A stretch of 64,000 nucleotides of DNA, from contig CALWLL010000061.1 of assembly GCA_944381555.1 (NCBI GenBank), positions 51,169 to 115,168 of the forward strand, written 5' to 3'. Shown piece by piece: positions 6,897-15,797 of the stretch. The notes beneath the pieces were generated by a model. The model was given only the letters and a program-made list of their open reading frames with translations, ran no database searches and was not told the DNA's origin. Every line of letters begins with the position of its first letter. Positions within the stretch are counted from its first letter, which is position 1. The position numbers and the translations under genes were made by a program. The DNA is from an uncultured Agathobacter sp. (GTDB taxonomy: Bacteria; Bacillota; Clostridia; Lachnospirales; Lachnospiraceae).

Positions 6897-9326
6897 TTAT
6901 TGTATCAAAAGATAGCCCTCTGTGACCAGCCCTTTTTTCTGCTTTGCCGCACGAATTGTAATCTGCCCCACATCCATTGTGCAATAAATTTTAGCCCCTG
7001 CCGCCTTCATGTTTTCAATGGCCGTAAACGCCGGATGCCCGTACACATTATTTTTTCCACAGGATACCACCGCCACCTCCGGGGAAAGCACCTGCATTGT
7101 TTCCAAAGCATTCGAGTATCCCGAGCCGTGATGTGCGGCTTTATAGAGCCACACCTCTTCTAGCTTTCCTTCCTGTACCAGCTTGGCTTCTACTTCCGAA
7201 GAAATATCACCGGAAAAGAGCGCACGAAACTCCGGTATGCCCCCAAATTCTGCAAAATACAGTTCTAATACCAGCGAGGCTTCATTTCTGTCCTCCGCAA
7301 GCGCCGGATTTTTCTCTGCTTCATCTGCCTCTGGATATACACAGGTCAGCTTTGTATTTTCTGTCTGAAGACTATCTCCTGCCGCCATAAACAATACCTG
7401 CACTTTCGCCAGTCCTGCCGCCTCTAATATCTGATTTAGGTTTTCATCTCTTACTACGCCCTCTGCCACAACAAGATTTCGGATCATGTATCCGCTCTGC
7501 AATACCTCAAGAAGACCGGAGACATGGTCTGTGTCCGCATGGGATACAAACCAGTAATCAATCCTATCAATATCATTACTTTTTAAAAATGGCAGAAGGC
7601 AATACTTACCAAGCTCCCTTTCCGATACGCTTCCTCCATCTATGAAGTAACTGCATCCGTCCCCCGTGCATATGTATATCCCATCGCCTTGTCCCACATC
7701 CAGAAATGTAATTTCTGCTTCCTGTGGTTTGGGATATGCGACAAGAAGAACGCATACTGCACTTAGGCCAGACAGCAGACAAACTTCCCTGCTTTTCCAA
7801 TGACTTATGCGGTTCTGGGATGCTGTCCCTTTTTGTTCTTCGAGTACTTTCCGGGCTATAATGATTCTTTTTAAGTATAACGTTCCGGCAATCAGCACTG
7901 CATAGTATCCTGCCATTACCTCCCACCGGGGCTGTCCTGTAATGCAAAGCGCAAAGGGAAGCTTCCCGACAGACTGGCATACCCACTCGTACAATGCAAG
8001 TCCCCACTCGCAGGGCAGTAAAATAATTCCCGCCGCCTCCGGCAGAACAAGCCCAATGAGCCCTCCTGCCAATGCCAGTGCAAAGATTGGCGTAAGAAGT
8101 GGGAGCAGCAAAAAATTTACTAGCAGGGAATACAACGGAATCTCATAGTAGCAATACGCCACCACTGGAAGTGTTGTAAGAGTAATCCCCATACTCATAA
8201 GAAAACCTCCGCCTCTTTTTGAAATTTTAGCAAAGTATTTTCCCACAAATCCTACTCCAATTAGCGCCAGAACCGAAAACCAAAATCCCGAATATTCCAG
8301 CAAAAACGGATTTTCCCAAAGCAGATACAACAACACTGCCCCAAGAGCATTCAGCATATCGTAGCTTCTCCCCAATACCTGCGCCGCAAAAAAGATAAGC
8401 ATCATTCCTACTGCCCTCACTGCCGACATCCCACTTCCTGCCATATAACAATATCCCAGAAGAATACTTCCAGCCAGTAACCCAGCCGTTTTAAATCCTA
8501 TTCCCCGATTTCGGGTAATACTATAAAACCCTCGTCCTATAATGGACATATGAAGCCCGGAGATAGCCAGAATATGTGCAATTCCGCTATTTGTAAACAA
8601 AGACTGTATCTCTGCATCCAGTTTGCTTCTATCCCCTATAACCATTCCATTCAAAAAGCCTGCTGTCTTCTCAGACACACAGCTCTCATAGACCTGCTTT
8701 ATCCCCTCTTTCAGAGAAAGGATTTCATCCCGAATCCGGTTTTCCCGAAACGCGAGCACTTGACTTTTTTCCCCGTATATACAAAAGTCCACCTTCTGGC
8801 TCTGATAATAGGTTCTGCCATTAAAGCCTCCTTCATTGCCGGCTCTGTCAAACGTATGAAATTCTCCTGTTATCTTATGGATTTGACCAACCTGATATTG
8901 GTTTGATGAAGCATATACCATGACATCGTTGCATGGCAGATATTCTTCGTTCAGACTGATATAACAATCAGACAGATATAATCGAAAAGTTATTTTTTCT
9001 GTGGAATCCCACTGCATGATTGCAAGCGATTCCACTTTAATAATTTCTCCCCAAACGGTAACTCTGTCACCGTCCTCTATTTTTGACAGATATGCATCCC
9101 GAAATGCCAGTTCCGAGTGCATATGCATATTTCCAAGAATAAAAGCAGAAAGGAGAATCATGCTCCTTCCTGCTGCAAGCCTTATTCTATGATGTCGTAT
9201 ACCGCAAATCCACTCATATATCAGCCATAACAGTATAAGGCCTATCATTTCCATTCTGTGGCAGCGATAACATACAAGTCCTGTCAAAAAGACGCACGCG
9301 CATAAAAACAGTGGTCTTTTTCTCAT
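6897..9326 (-). CDS. comEC: ComEC/Rec2 DNA-uptake channel
   Basis: 809 residues. ComEC carries single-stranded DNA across the membrane in natural transformation. Order: N-terminal membrane segments and soluble domain (about 1-210); the Competence domain with multiple helices, including SGIAHILAISGLHMSIIG (about 250); and a C-terminal metallo-beta-lactamase-like nuclease domain with FLDVGQGDGIYI, FVSHADTDHVSG and AAHHGSGYSN (about 540-800). All three classical parts and the metal-binding motifs are present, so it should be functional. It overlaps the GerMN gene by 4 nt and is co-transcribed with holA. Confidence 0.93.
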   Translation of the reverse strand: MRKRPLFLCACVFLTGLVCYRCHRMEMIGLILLWLIYEWICGIRHHRIRLAAGRSMILLSAFILGNMHMHSELAFRDAYLSKIEDGDRVTVWGEIIKVESLAIMQWDSTEKITFRLYLSDCYISLNEEYLPCNDVMVYASSNQYQVGQIHKITGEFHTFDRAGNEGGFNGRTYYQSQKVDFCIYGEKSQVLAFRENRIRDEILSLKEGIKQVYESCVSEKTAGFLNGMVIGDRSKLDAEIQSLFTNSGIAHILAISGLHMSIIGRGFYSITRNRGIGFKTAGLLAGSILLGYCYMAGSGMSAVRAVGMMLIFFAAQVLGRSYDMLNALGAVLLYLLWENPFLLEYSGFWFSVLALIGVGFVGKYFAKISKRGGGFLMSMGITLTTLPVVAYCYYEIPLYSLLVNFLLLPLLTPIFALALAGGLIGLVLPEAAGIILLPCEWGLALYEWVCQSVGKLPFALCITGQPRWEVMAGYYAVLIAGTLYLKRIIIARKVLEEQKGTASQNRISHWKSREVCLLSGLSAVCVLLVAYPKPQEAEITFLDVGQGDGIYICTGDGCSYFIDGGSVSERELGKYCLLPFLKSNDIDRIDYWFVSHADTDHVSGLLEVLQSGYMIRNLVVAEGVVRDENLNQILEAAGLAKVQVLFMAAGDSLQTENTKLTCVYPEADEAEKNPALAEDRNEASLVLELYFAEFGGIPEFRALFSGDISSEVEAKLVQEGKLEEVWLYKAAHHGSGYSNALETMQVLSPEVAVVSCGKNNVYGHPAFTAIENMKAAGAKIYCTMDVGQITIRAAKQKKGLVTEGYLLIQ

Positions 9327-10258
9327 TGCGCTCCTTCTGTTTTATTAGATTCCAATAAATCTAAATTTCTTTCATACATCTTAGATAATTCATAGGTGTA
9401 TCTGCAATAGCCCTTGGTATCACCATTGATAGAAAGCTGTACCTTTGTTACCCCCGGAAGGTCCGTCAGCGAGTTTACAATAGAATACAATACAATTTCT
9501 TCTTTTATTTCCTGATCCTGATTCTGAAAAGAATTATCCACACTTACATAACATACTCCATCCAGAACCGAAACGTTAATCAGCTTTGTGGCTACCGGAA
9601 TCGTAGCCTTACTCTTTTCCAGCTTTGGACCGTCAATCAACTGCTCCATAATCAGCTTTTCCATAGACACACTGCTGCTGTGCGTAACCACACGCGTTTC
9701 TTCCACCAGGCTTGTACCATCCGCATTGGAAAAATATAATTTGATAGTACTCTGCATGCTGGCATTAATCTGTGCTCCCGGATTTTCCACAAATGTATCC
9801 GTTGTCATATTGCCTACCAATGTACCGTCTAACGTGCGAAGCGGCTCGGAATTAACCGTAAAGGAAATCAGGGAATATTCCGGAACCTGCAGCAGTGTGC
9901 GCACAATAGCTGCCCGGATTAGAACTTCCTCTGTTACGGTCATATTTTTATAGGTCTGGCTAAAGTCCACTGTCAGATAGGCACCATCACTTTTTATCCC
10001 CTTTACCACAACATTACTTGGAATCGTTTGACGAAGTTTCGATGAATCCGGCGCAGATTCCAACTGCTCTAAAAGTTCCATTACCAAGTCCTCACCTGTA
10101 GCGCCGGTGCTGTTGTAATCTTCCGGCACAATTTTGGTAATGTCCATATTTAAATAGAAAACCTGATATTCGCCTTTTTCTCTTGTCTTGTCCCCGCATC
10201 CTGTAACGGACAGCAGCAATACAAGAACAAGAAGAAGGCATCCTGTTTTTTTCTTCAT
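9323..10258 (-). CDS. GerMN-domain lipoprotein
   Basis: 311 residues with a signal peptide and lipobox (about LSVTGC, Cys near residue 21). Two GerMN repeats follow: about 75-155 (SNVVVKGIKSDGAYLTVDFS, PEYSLISFTVNSEPL) and about 190-290 (KLINVSVLDGVCYVSVDNSF, GVTKVQLSINGD). GerMN occurs in GerM of spore formers and in actinobacterial LpqB, a lipoprotein acting with the MtrB sensor kinase. The gene lies 21 nt after a sensor kinase gene and overlaps comEC. By analogy it may act on that kinase's extracellular domain; this is inference. Confidence 0.85.
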   Translation of the reverse strand: MKKKTGCLLLVLVLLLSVTGCGDKTREKGEYQVFYLNMDITKIVPEDYNSTGATGEDLVMELLEQLESAPDSSKLRQTIPSNVVVKGIKSDGAYLTVDFSQTYKNMTVTEEVLIRAAIVRTLLQVPEYSLISFTVNSEPLRTLDGTLVGNMTTDTFVENPGAQINASMQSTIKLYFSNADGTSLVEETRVVTHSSSVSMEKLIMEQLIDGPKLEKSKATIPVATKLINVSVLDGVCYVSVDNSFQNQDQEIKEEIVLYSIVNSLTDLPGVTKVQLSINGDTKGYCRYTYELSKMYERNLDLLESNKTEGAQ

Positions 10259-10279
10259 ACTTTCTTTACTCCAAAGTGC

Positions 10280-11728
10280 TTACACGATGTAACTAAGAGG
10301 AATCCGCACATCAAAGGTCGTACCCTCTCCTAATTCACTGTGTACCTTAATTGCTCCTTTATGCATCAAAACCGCATTTCTCGTAATAGCGAGTCCTAAA
10401 CCGGTACCGCCGATTTCTCTGGAATGAGATTTGTCTACACGATAGAACCTTTCATAAATATGATCCAGCGCTTCCTCCGGGATACCCATACCGGAATCCT
10501 CTACCTTCACATAAAAATACTGATGGTCCGCATTTAAAGAAACATGCACCCAGCCTTCTCCATCATTTTTGTTGTATTTAATCGCATTTTCAATCAAATT
10601 CGTAAATGCTAATGTGATCTTTACCTCATCAACCTCTGCCGTTACCGGACGGAAGCTTTCCATAACAAGCTGTACTTTCTGCTGGTCTGCAATTGGCTGG
10701 AGACGTTTCATAATCTGTTCAATCAATTCATTGATATTTACGGCAGAAATGTTAAGGGCTGCGGCAGTTTTATCCATCTTGACCAAGGACAGCAGATCAT
10801 TGATGATCTTAGTCTCACGCTCAATTTCATTGGTAATGTCTGCCATAAATTCCTGATATAACTCAACCGGCGCCCCATGCATACTGTTAATGGAATCCGC
10901 TAACACCTTCATAGAAGTAAGAGGCGTCTTTAATTCGTGCGACACATTTGACACAAATTCCTGACGCGAGTCATCCATAACCTTCATTTTGCTCATCATT
11001 TTATTGAATTTCTCACAGATAATAATCGTCTCCGTGTAGTCTTTGACCATCAGTTCTTCATCTGTGCGTCCTCCCTGAATAGAAGCAATTCCCTCAGACA
11101 GCTTATTAAACGGCGCTACCAGATGAATGGAAATGAGTACGCCAAAAAAGCCCATTGCTGCCACTATCAGCACCATGATAACGGCAGCAATCTGCTGCAG
11201 ATAGTCGGCACTTAACTGAATATTATCGGTAGATACACTAAGTACAAGTACTCCCAGTACTGTACTGGTTTTGTCCGTAGGATTGATAATCGGAGTTGCA
11301 GTCTCAATATACTGATTCTCAGAATCATAGCTTGCAAATACCTCTCCGCTTACACTTCTGATTACTTCCTCTGAGATAATCGTCTTATTCTCATCCAGAT
11401 TATAAGTATCATACATAATCCGGAAATTATCGTCTACAATCAGCAGCCGGCCATCATAGATTGACATAAGCATGCCAATTTGGGTTAGAATAGAATCAGA
11501 TGTAGCAGCATCAGCATTCATGTATTCACTTGTGGCTATCTGATTTGCCAGTATCTTTGCCTGACTTTTGATTTCACTTTCTCGAATAGACAATGCACGC
11601 GCCTCATAGGAAGATAAAATCACAGCCGCCACAAGAAAGGCCGGAATAACGGCCACTAAGATAATGCTTATAATAAGACGGAATTTTAAACTTTTGATAA
11701 ATGGAATAAATCCTCCATATTTTTGCAT
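10280..11728 (-). CDS. sensor histidine kinase, WalK/PhoR-like
   Basis: 482 residues. First membrane segment at about 16-38, an extracellular domain of about 140 residues, second membrane segment at about 180-202, then HAMP, HisKA with the phospho-acceptor FVSNVSHELKTPLTSMK (His near residue 268), and HATPase with NAIKYN, VEDSGMGIPEEAL and GTGLGLAI. There is no obvious PAS domain after HAMP, unlike Bacillus WalK. It lies 15 nt after its response regulator and 21 nt before the GerMN lipoprotein. Confidence 0.9.
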   Translation of the reverse strand: MQKYGGFIPFIKSLKFRLIISIILVAVIPAFLVAAVILSSYEARALSIRESEIKSQAKILANQIATSEYMNADAATSDSILTQIGMLMSIYDGRLLIVDDNFRIMYDTYNLDENKTIISEEVIRSVSGEVFASYDSENQYIETATPIINPTDKTSTVLGVLVLSVSTDNIQLSADYLQQIAAVIMVLIVAAMGFFGVLISIHLVAPFNKLSEGIASIQGGRTDEELMVKDYTETIIICEKFNKMMSKMKVMDDSRQEFVSNVSHELKTPLTSMKVLADSINSMHGAPVELYQEFMADITNEIERETKIINDLLSLVKMDKTAAALNISAVNINELIEQIMKRLQPIADQQKVQLVMESFRPVTAEVDEVKITLAFTNLIENAIKYNKNDGEGWVHVSLNADHQYFYVKVEDSGMGIPEEALDHIYERFYRVDKSHSREIGGTGLGLAITRNAVLMHKGAIKVHSELGEGTTFDVRIPLSYIV

Positions 11729-11743
11729 GGAACTGCCCCTTTA

Positions 11744-12436
11744 TTATTTCTGAATATAATAATATCCTACGCCCCATTTGGTATGAACATATCTTGGTTC
11801 ACTTGGGTTGCTTTCAATCTTCTCTCTCAAACGGCGAACATTAACATCTACCGTACGGACATCTCCCGGATAATCCTTACCCCATACATTTTCTAATAGC
11901 TGCTCTCTGCTGTATACCTTGTTCTCATTTTTTACCAAAAGTTCTAAAAGTTCAAATTCCTTTCCCGTCAGATTTACCTCTGTGCCTTTGATATATAAGC
12001 GGTAGTTTTCGCAGTCCAACTTTAAATCACCTTTTTCTATGATAGAAACGCCTGCATTCTTATGCCTTCCGCCGGAGGTTCTTCTCATAATTGCTTTGAT
12101 TCTCGCCTTTACCTCAAGAATATTAAACGGCTTTGTAATATAATCATCCGCGCCATAGTCAAGACCTAATATCTTATCCATGTCATCGCCCTTTGCCGTC
12201 AGCATTACGATTGGCATATCTGAAAATTCCCGAATTGCCTGACAAACCTCAAAGCCATCCATTTTCGGAAGCATAACGTCAAGAAGAATCATGTCATATT
12301 CTGTAGCTTTCGCCATGTTATAGGCTTCCTCCCCGTCATATGCACAGTCCACTTCCATTCCGTCCTGCTCTAAACTAAAACGGATTCCTTTTACTATCAA
12401 TTTTTCATCATCAACTACAAGAACTTTCTTTGCCAT
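11744..12436 (-). CDS. OmpR-family response regulator, WalR-like
   Basis: 230 residues. Receiver domain with acidic pocket VVDDE, phospho-Asp in MILLDVMLPKMDG (about residue 53), the MLTAKG switch and KPF; winged-helix C-terminus with YSREQLLENVWG and RTVDVNVRRLREKIE. It strongly resembles WalR/YycF. A walJ-type gene exists at 49.8 kb but not in this operon, so the WalR assignment is by sequence flavour only. It lies 8 nt after the comEA-like gene. Confidence 0.9.
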   Translation of the reverse strand: MAKKVLVVDDEKLIVKGIRFSLEQDGMEVDCAYDGEEAYNMAKATEYDMILLDVMLPKMDGFEVCQAIREFSDMPIVMLTAKGDDMDKILGLDYGADDYITKPFNILEVKARIKAIMRRTSGGRHKNAGVSIIEKGDLKLDCENYRLYIKGTEVNLTGKEFELLELLVKNENKVYSREQLLENVWGKDYPGDVRTVDVNVRRLREKIESNPSEPRYVHTKWGVGYYYIQK

Positions 12437-12444
12437 TCTACACC

Positions 12445-13086
12445 TCAGTTAATCACAATATAATCTTCGATTTTAGAGAATACCCCATCCTTTATTCCTG
12501 ATATATCTTTTAATTCCCGAATACTGGAAAAACCCCCGTTTTCCTCGCGGTATGCCAAAATTGCCAACGCTTTGGATTCTCCAATTCCCGGAAGTGTCAT
12601 CAACTCTTCTTTGGAAGCGGTATTTATATTTACTTTCTTTTTCTCCTGATTATCTGTATCTTTACTTTCGGACAGGCCGCTTGCCGCAGCTCTCTCCTCT
12701 TCTGTACGTTCCTCTGCCTCCGCTTCGGTAGGAACATAAATCATCTCTCCGTCTGCAAGCAGTCTTGCCTGATTCCAATAATCAGCAGCAGCCTCTGTGG
12801 TAAGGCCGCCCGCAGCCTGAAAAAGATCGCAGACACGGCTTTCTTCCGGCAACATATATACGCCCGGAGCCGCAACCGCCCCGCAGACATATACACAGAT
12901 TTGCTTTAGTTCTTTGTCTTCTGTAACAAATTCTGTTTCCGTAAGATTTACCGAACCGGTTGAAACGGATTCCTCCGTACTATCTTCAGAATTTATATAT
13001 GCCGCCGTATTATTGCCGCAACCGCAGATACCAATAATCACCAGTACACTTATTATTAGTATACGAAATTTGTATTTTTTAACCAT
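12445..13086 (-). CDS. ComEA-like DNA-binding protein (SLBB + helix-hairpin-helix)
   Basis: 213 residues. An N-terminal hydrophobic anchor (about 6-22, ending in a Cys-rich ICGCG that may be lipidated) is followed by an SLBB domain (ICVYVCGAVAAPGVYML) and a C-terminal tandem helix-hairpin-helix (VNINTASKEELMTLPGIGESKA, FSSIRELKDISGI). ComEA is the surface DNA receptor that hands DNA to ComEC, which is encoded four genes downstream in the same operon. The ribosome site GGAG lies in the 3' arm of a perfect hairpin with a GCAA loop, which may limit translation. Confidence 0.88.
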   Translation of the reverse strand: MVKKYKFRILIISVLVIIGICGCGNNTAAYINSEDSTEESVSTGSVNLTETEFVTEDKELKQICVYVCGAVAAPGVYMLPEESRVCDLFQAAGGLTTEAAADYWNQARLLADGEMIYVPTEAEAEERTEEERAAASGLSESKDTDNQEKKKVNINTASKEELMTLPGIGESKALAILAYREENGGFSSIRELKDISGIKDGVFSKIEDYIVIN

Positions 13087-13094
13087 AAATAGTA

Positions 13095-13114
13095 CTCCTT
13101 CCTTGCGGAAGGAG
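13095..13114 (-). promoter_or_regulatory. hairpin enclosing the comEA ribosome binding site
   Basis: On the minus strand CTCCTTCC, a GCAA tetraloop and GGAAGGAG form an 8-bp perfect stem whose 3' arm is the ribosome site, 8 nt before the ATG. There is no T run, so it is not a typical terminator. It could restrain comEA translation or mark a processing site after argD. Confidence 0.6.
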
Positions 13115-13166
13115 CCCCAATGCTGTTATTTATTTTAACGAAATATTACGGATTTTACAAGATATA

Positions 13167-14369
13167 TTACAAGATTATTGCAGAAAAAGTATGTTCTAAC
13201 TTGTCAATCATCTCATCTACATGTTTCTCTTCAATGACAAGCGGCGGAACAATACGCAATACATCAGAACCGGCGGAGATAATAACCAGACCATTTTCTA
13301 AAGCCTTACTGCAAACCTGCCCCGGCTTTATCGTGGTTACAAGCCCCTGCATAAGACCCACGCCTCTTCGCGCAGTAAGACAATCCTGTTTTTCCACAAG
13401 TTCATCTAACCTTGCCTCTAAATATGCACCTACCTCTTTTACATGAGCCAAAATCTTTCTGTCTTCGTAAATATCAAGAACAGCGGACACCGCCGCTCCG
13501 ATAAATGGATTTCCTCCATAAGTCGTTCCATGATCCCCCGGAGCCAGTGAGCTTTCTGCAACCTTTTCCGTCATAAGAAACGCACCTACCGGAACACCGC
13601 AGCCTAATGCTTTGGCAGATGTAAGGATGTCCGGCTTTATGCCATAGCCCTGCCACGCGAACATATCTCCCGTCCGACCCATCCCGCACTGGATTTCATC
13701 TAAAATAAGAAGGATATCCTTTTCCTCGCAAAGCGCCTTCACACCCTGTAAAAATTCCGGTGCGGCCGGATATATTCCGCCCTCGCCCTGTATGGTTTCC
13801 ATAAGAATTGCGCAGGTTTTATCCGTTACCGCTGCTTTAACAGATTCCAAATCATTAAAATCAGCAAAGCGGACTCCGCCAATCAACGGCTCAAAAGGTT
13901 CGCGGTAATGGGTATTTCCTGTTACAGATACAGCTCCCATACTTCTTCCGTGAAAAGAATGATTCATCGCAATGATTTCATAACGCCCGCTTCCATATCT
14001 GGTATAAGAATATTTTCTGGCAGCCTTTAGCGCACCTTCAATTGCTTCTGTACCGCTGTTGGTAAAAAATACTCTGTCCATCCGGCTTACTGCAAGCAGC
14101 TTCTCTGCCGCCTCTATCGTAGGTATGGTATAGAACAGATTTGAAGTATGCAGTAATTTATCCACCTGTTCTTTTAATGCCTGCGTATAGGCTTCATCAC
14201 CATAGCCTAAGGCATTTACTGCGATTCCTGCTGCAAAATCCAGATATTCTTTTCCGTTTGTATCGTAAAGATATACACCTTTCCCATAGTCGAATACTAC
14301 CGGAAAACGGTTATAGGCATGTAACAGAGCTTTCTCTGCGGCTTCCATATATTGATTCATGTCTGACAT
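13167..14369 (-). CDS. argD: acetylornithine aminotransferase
   Basis: 400 residues, a class III PLP-dependent aminotransferase converting N-acetylglutamate semialdehyde to N-acetylornithine. Motifs: GTEAIEGALKAARKY, NHSFHGRSMGAVSVTG, LLILDEIQCGMGRTG and the PLP lysine in LTSAKALGCGVPVGAF. The start MSDMNQYMEAAEKALL at 14369 is preferred because AGGAAG lies just upstream and longer starts run into argB. Last gene of argC-GNAT-argB-argD, 43 nt after argB. Confidence 0.93.
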   Translation of the reverse strand: MSDMNQYMEAAEKALLHAYNRFPVVFDYGKGVYLYDTNGKEYLDFAAGIAVNALGYGDEAYTQALKEQVDKLLHTSNLFYTIPTIEAAEKLLAVSRMDRVFFTNSGTEAIEGALKAARKYSYTRYGSGRYEIIAMNHSFHGRSMGAVSVTGNTHYREPFEPLIGGVRFADFNDLESVKAAVTDKTCAILMETIQGEGGIYPAAPEFLQGVKALCEEKDILLILDEIQCGMGRTGDMFAWQGYGIKPDILTSAKALGCGVPVGAFLMTEKVAESSLAPGDHGTTYGGNPFIGAAVSAVLDIYEDRKILAHVKEVGAYLEARLDELVEKQDCLTARRGVGLMQGLVTTIKPGQVCSKALENGLVIISAGSDVLRIVPPLVIEEKHVDEMIDKLEHTFSAIIL

Positions 14370-14412
14370 AATTTCTTCCTTACTTTCCGTTTGTTTTTCT
14401 ATACTCTGCCTG

Positions 14413-15303
14413 TTATATAATTGTATCGGCACCTTCTGGCAGAAGAACTGTGCCGATGCCCTTCTTTGTAAATATTTCCAAAAGCAGGCAGTGTGCGATT
14501 CTTCCGTCCAAAATATGCACACGGGAAACCCCGCTGTCGATTGCATCAATACAATTCTGCAGTTTCGGAAGCATTCCTCCGCCGATAAATCCAGTTTTCA
14601 TCAATTCCTTTGCTTCTGATACTTTTAGTTCGGAAATCAATGTTGACGGATCGCTTGGATTTGCGTATACGCCTTCAATATCTGTTAAGAATGCCAGTTT
14701 TTCCGCACCAAGAGCCTTTGCAATGGCACATGCGGCATCATCTGCATTGATATTGTAACCCTGAAATTTACTGTCCATACCAATCGGGCAGATAATCGGA
14801 AGGAAATCCTTCTCTAACATATCATAGATAATCTTGGTATTTACCTCTGTCACATCACCTACAAAACCAATGTCCTGTCCGTCGGAGTATTTCTTTTCTA
14901 CCTTAAGAAGACCGCCGTCTTTGCCGCTGATGCCAACAGCCTTTACCCCAAGTTCTTCTACAAGCTGAACAAGGGATTTGTTTACCTTATTTAAAACCAT
15001 CTCTGCAATTTCCATCGTTTCTTCATCTGTTTTTCTAAGGCCGTTTACAAATTCCGGCTCTTTTCCGGAAAGTTTTACCCATTTACTGATTTCCTTTCCG
15101 CCGCCATGAACGATAACCGGCTTAAAACCGGTTAATTTCAGCAGGGTAACATCCTGTATTACCTGTCTTTTTAACTGTTCATCTACCATGGCAGAACCGC
15201 CGTATTTTACTACGATAATCTTGCGGTTGAATTTCTGGATATATGGTAATGCTTCAATAAGTACCTCTGCTTTTTCCTGCAATGTTCTGGTTTGCTCTGT
15301 CAT
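14413..15303 (-). CDS. argB: acetylglutamate kinase
   Basis: 296 residues. Phosphorylates N-acetylglutamate, the second step of arginine synthesis. Motifs: [36 protein letters not shown] and the C-terminal LHILDGR-type end ([24 protein letters not shown]). The N-terminal extension (about residues 1-25) is of the kind associated with arginine-inhibited kinases; feedback sensitivity is inference. 21 nt downstream of the GNAT gene. Confidence 0.94.
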   Translation of the reverse strand: MTEQTRTLQEKAEVLIEALPYIQKFNRKIIVVKYGGSAMVDEQLKRQVIQDVTLLKLTGFKPVIVHGGGKEISKWVKLSGKEPEFVNGLRKTDEETMEIAEMVLNKVNKSLVQLVEELGVKAVGISGKDGGLLKVEKKYSDGQDIGFVGDVTEVNTKIIYDMLEKDFLPIICPIGMDSKFQGYNINADDAACAIAKALGAEKLAFLTDIEGVYANPSDPSTLISELKVSEAKELMKTGFIGGGMLPKLQNCIDAIDSGVSRVHILDGRIAHCLLLEIFTKKGIGTVLLPEGADTII

Positions 15304-15324
15304 GATAATTCTCCTTCAAATTAT

Positions 15325-15786
15325 TTATAATCTATTGAATTTGGTGATATTATCCTCATTCAATGTAAAGTCATAGTAATTTAAGTCCTCGCGAAAGGTC
15401 CAGCCTGTGCTTTTCCAAAAAGCATTTCCTACTGTGTTGGAACGGAATGCAATAAGCGACACCTTATTGATGTGTTCTTCCTGCAAAGCCTTCATACAAA
15501 ATACCGCCATTGCTTTTCCGATACCATGCTTACGGTAATCCGCATGCACACAGACGTGATATAGACAGCCTCTTCTGCCGTCATGTCCGCAAAGAATCGC
15601 TCCCACAACTTTGCCGTCTGCCTCTGCGACTACGCTGGTTGTTGGATTTCTCTTTAAGAAGCGTTCGATGCCCTCATAGGAATCGTCAATGGAGCGGATT
15701 CCAAAGCCGTCTATCGTCATCCACAAATTATATACTTGTTCATAATCTTCTATCTGCATTATGCGCAGAGTAAAGTTACTATTCAT
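15325..15786 (-). CDS. GNAT acetyltransferase inside the arg operon
   Basis: 153 residues with a complete GNAT fold: motif A VHADYRKHGIGKAMAVFCMKAL (acetyl-CoA pyrophosphate loop) and motif B GNAFWKSTGWTFREDLNYY. The second of two tandem ATGs is chosen because GAGG is 6 nt upstream. It sits between argC (8 nt away) and argB (21 nt away), where argJ is common in clostridia; no argJ is visible in the window. It could supply N-acetylglutamate as a short N-acetylglutamate synthase, but small GNATs have diverse substrates, so this is a hypothesis from position. Confidence 0.8.
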   Translation of the reverse strand: MNSNFTLRIMQIEDYEQVYNLWMTIDGFGIRSIDDSYEGIERFLKRNPTTSVVAEADGKVVGAILCGHDGRRGCLYHVCVHADYRKHGIGKAMAVFCMKALQEEHINKVSLIAFRSNTVGNAFWKSTGWTFREDLNYYDFTLNEDNITKFNRL

Positions 15787-15797
15787 CATTTACCTCA

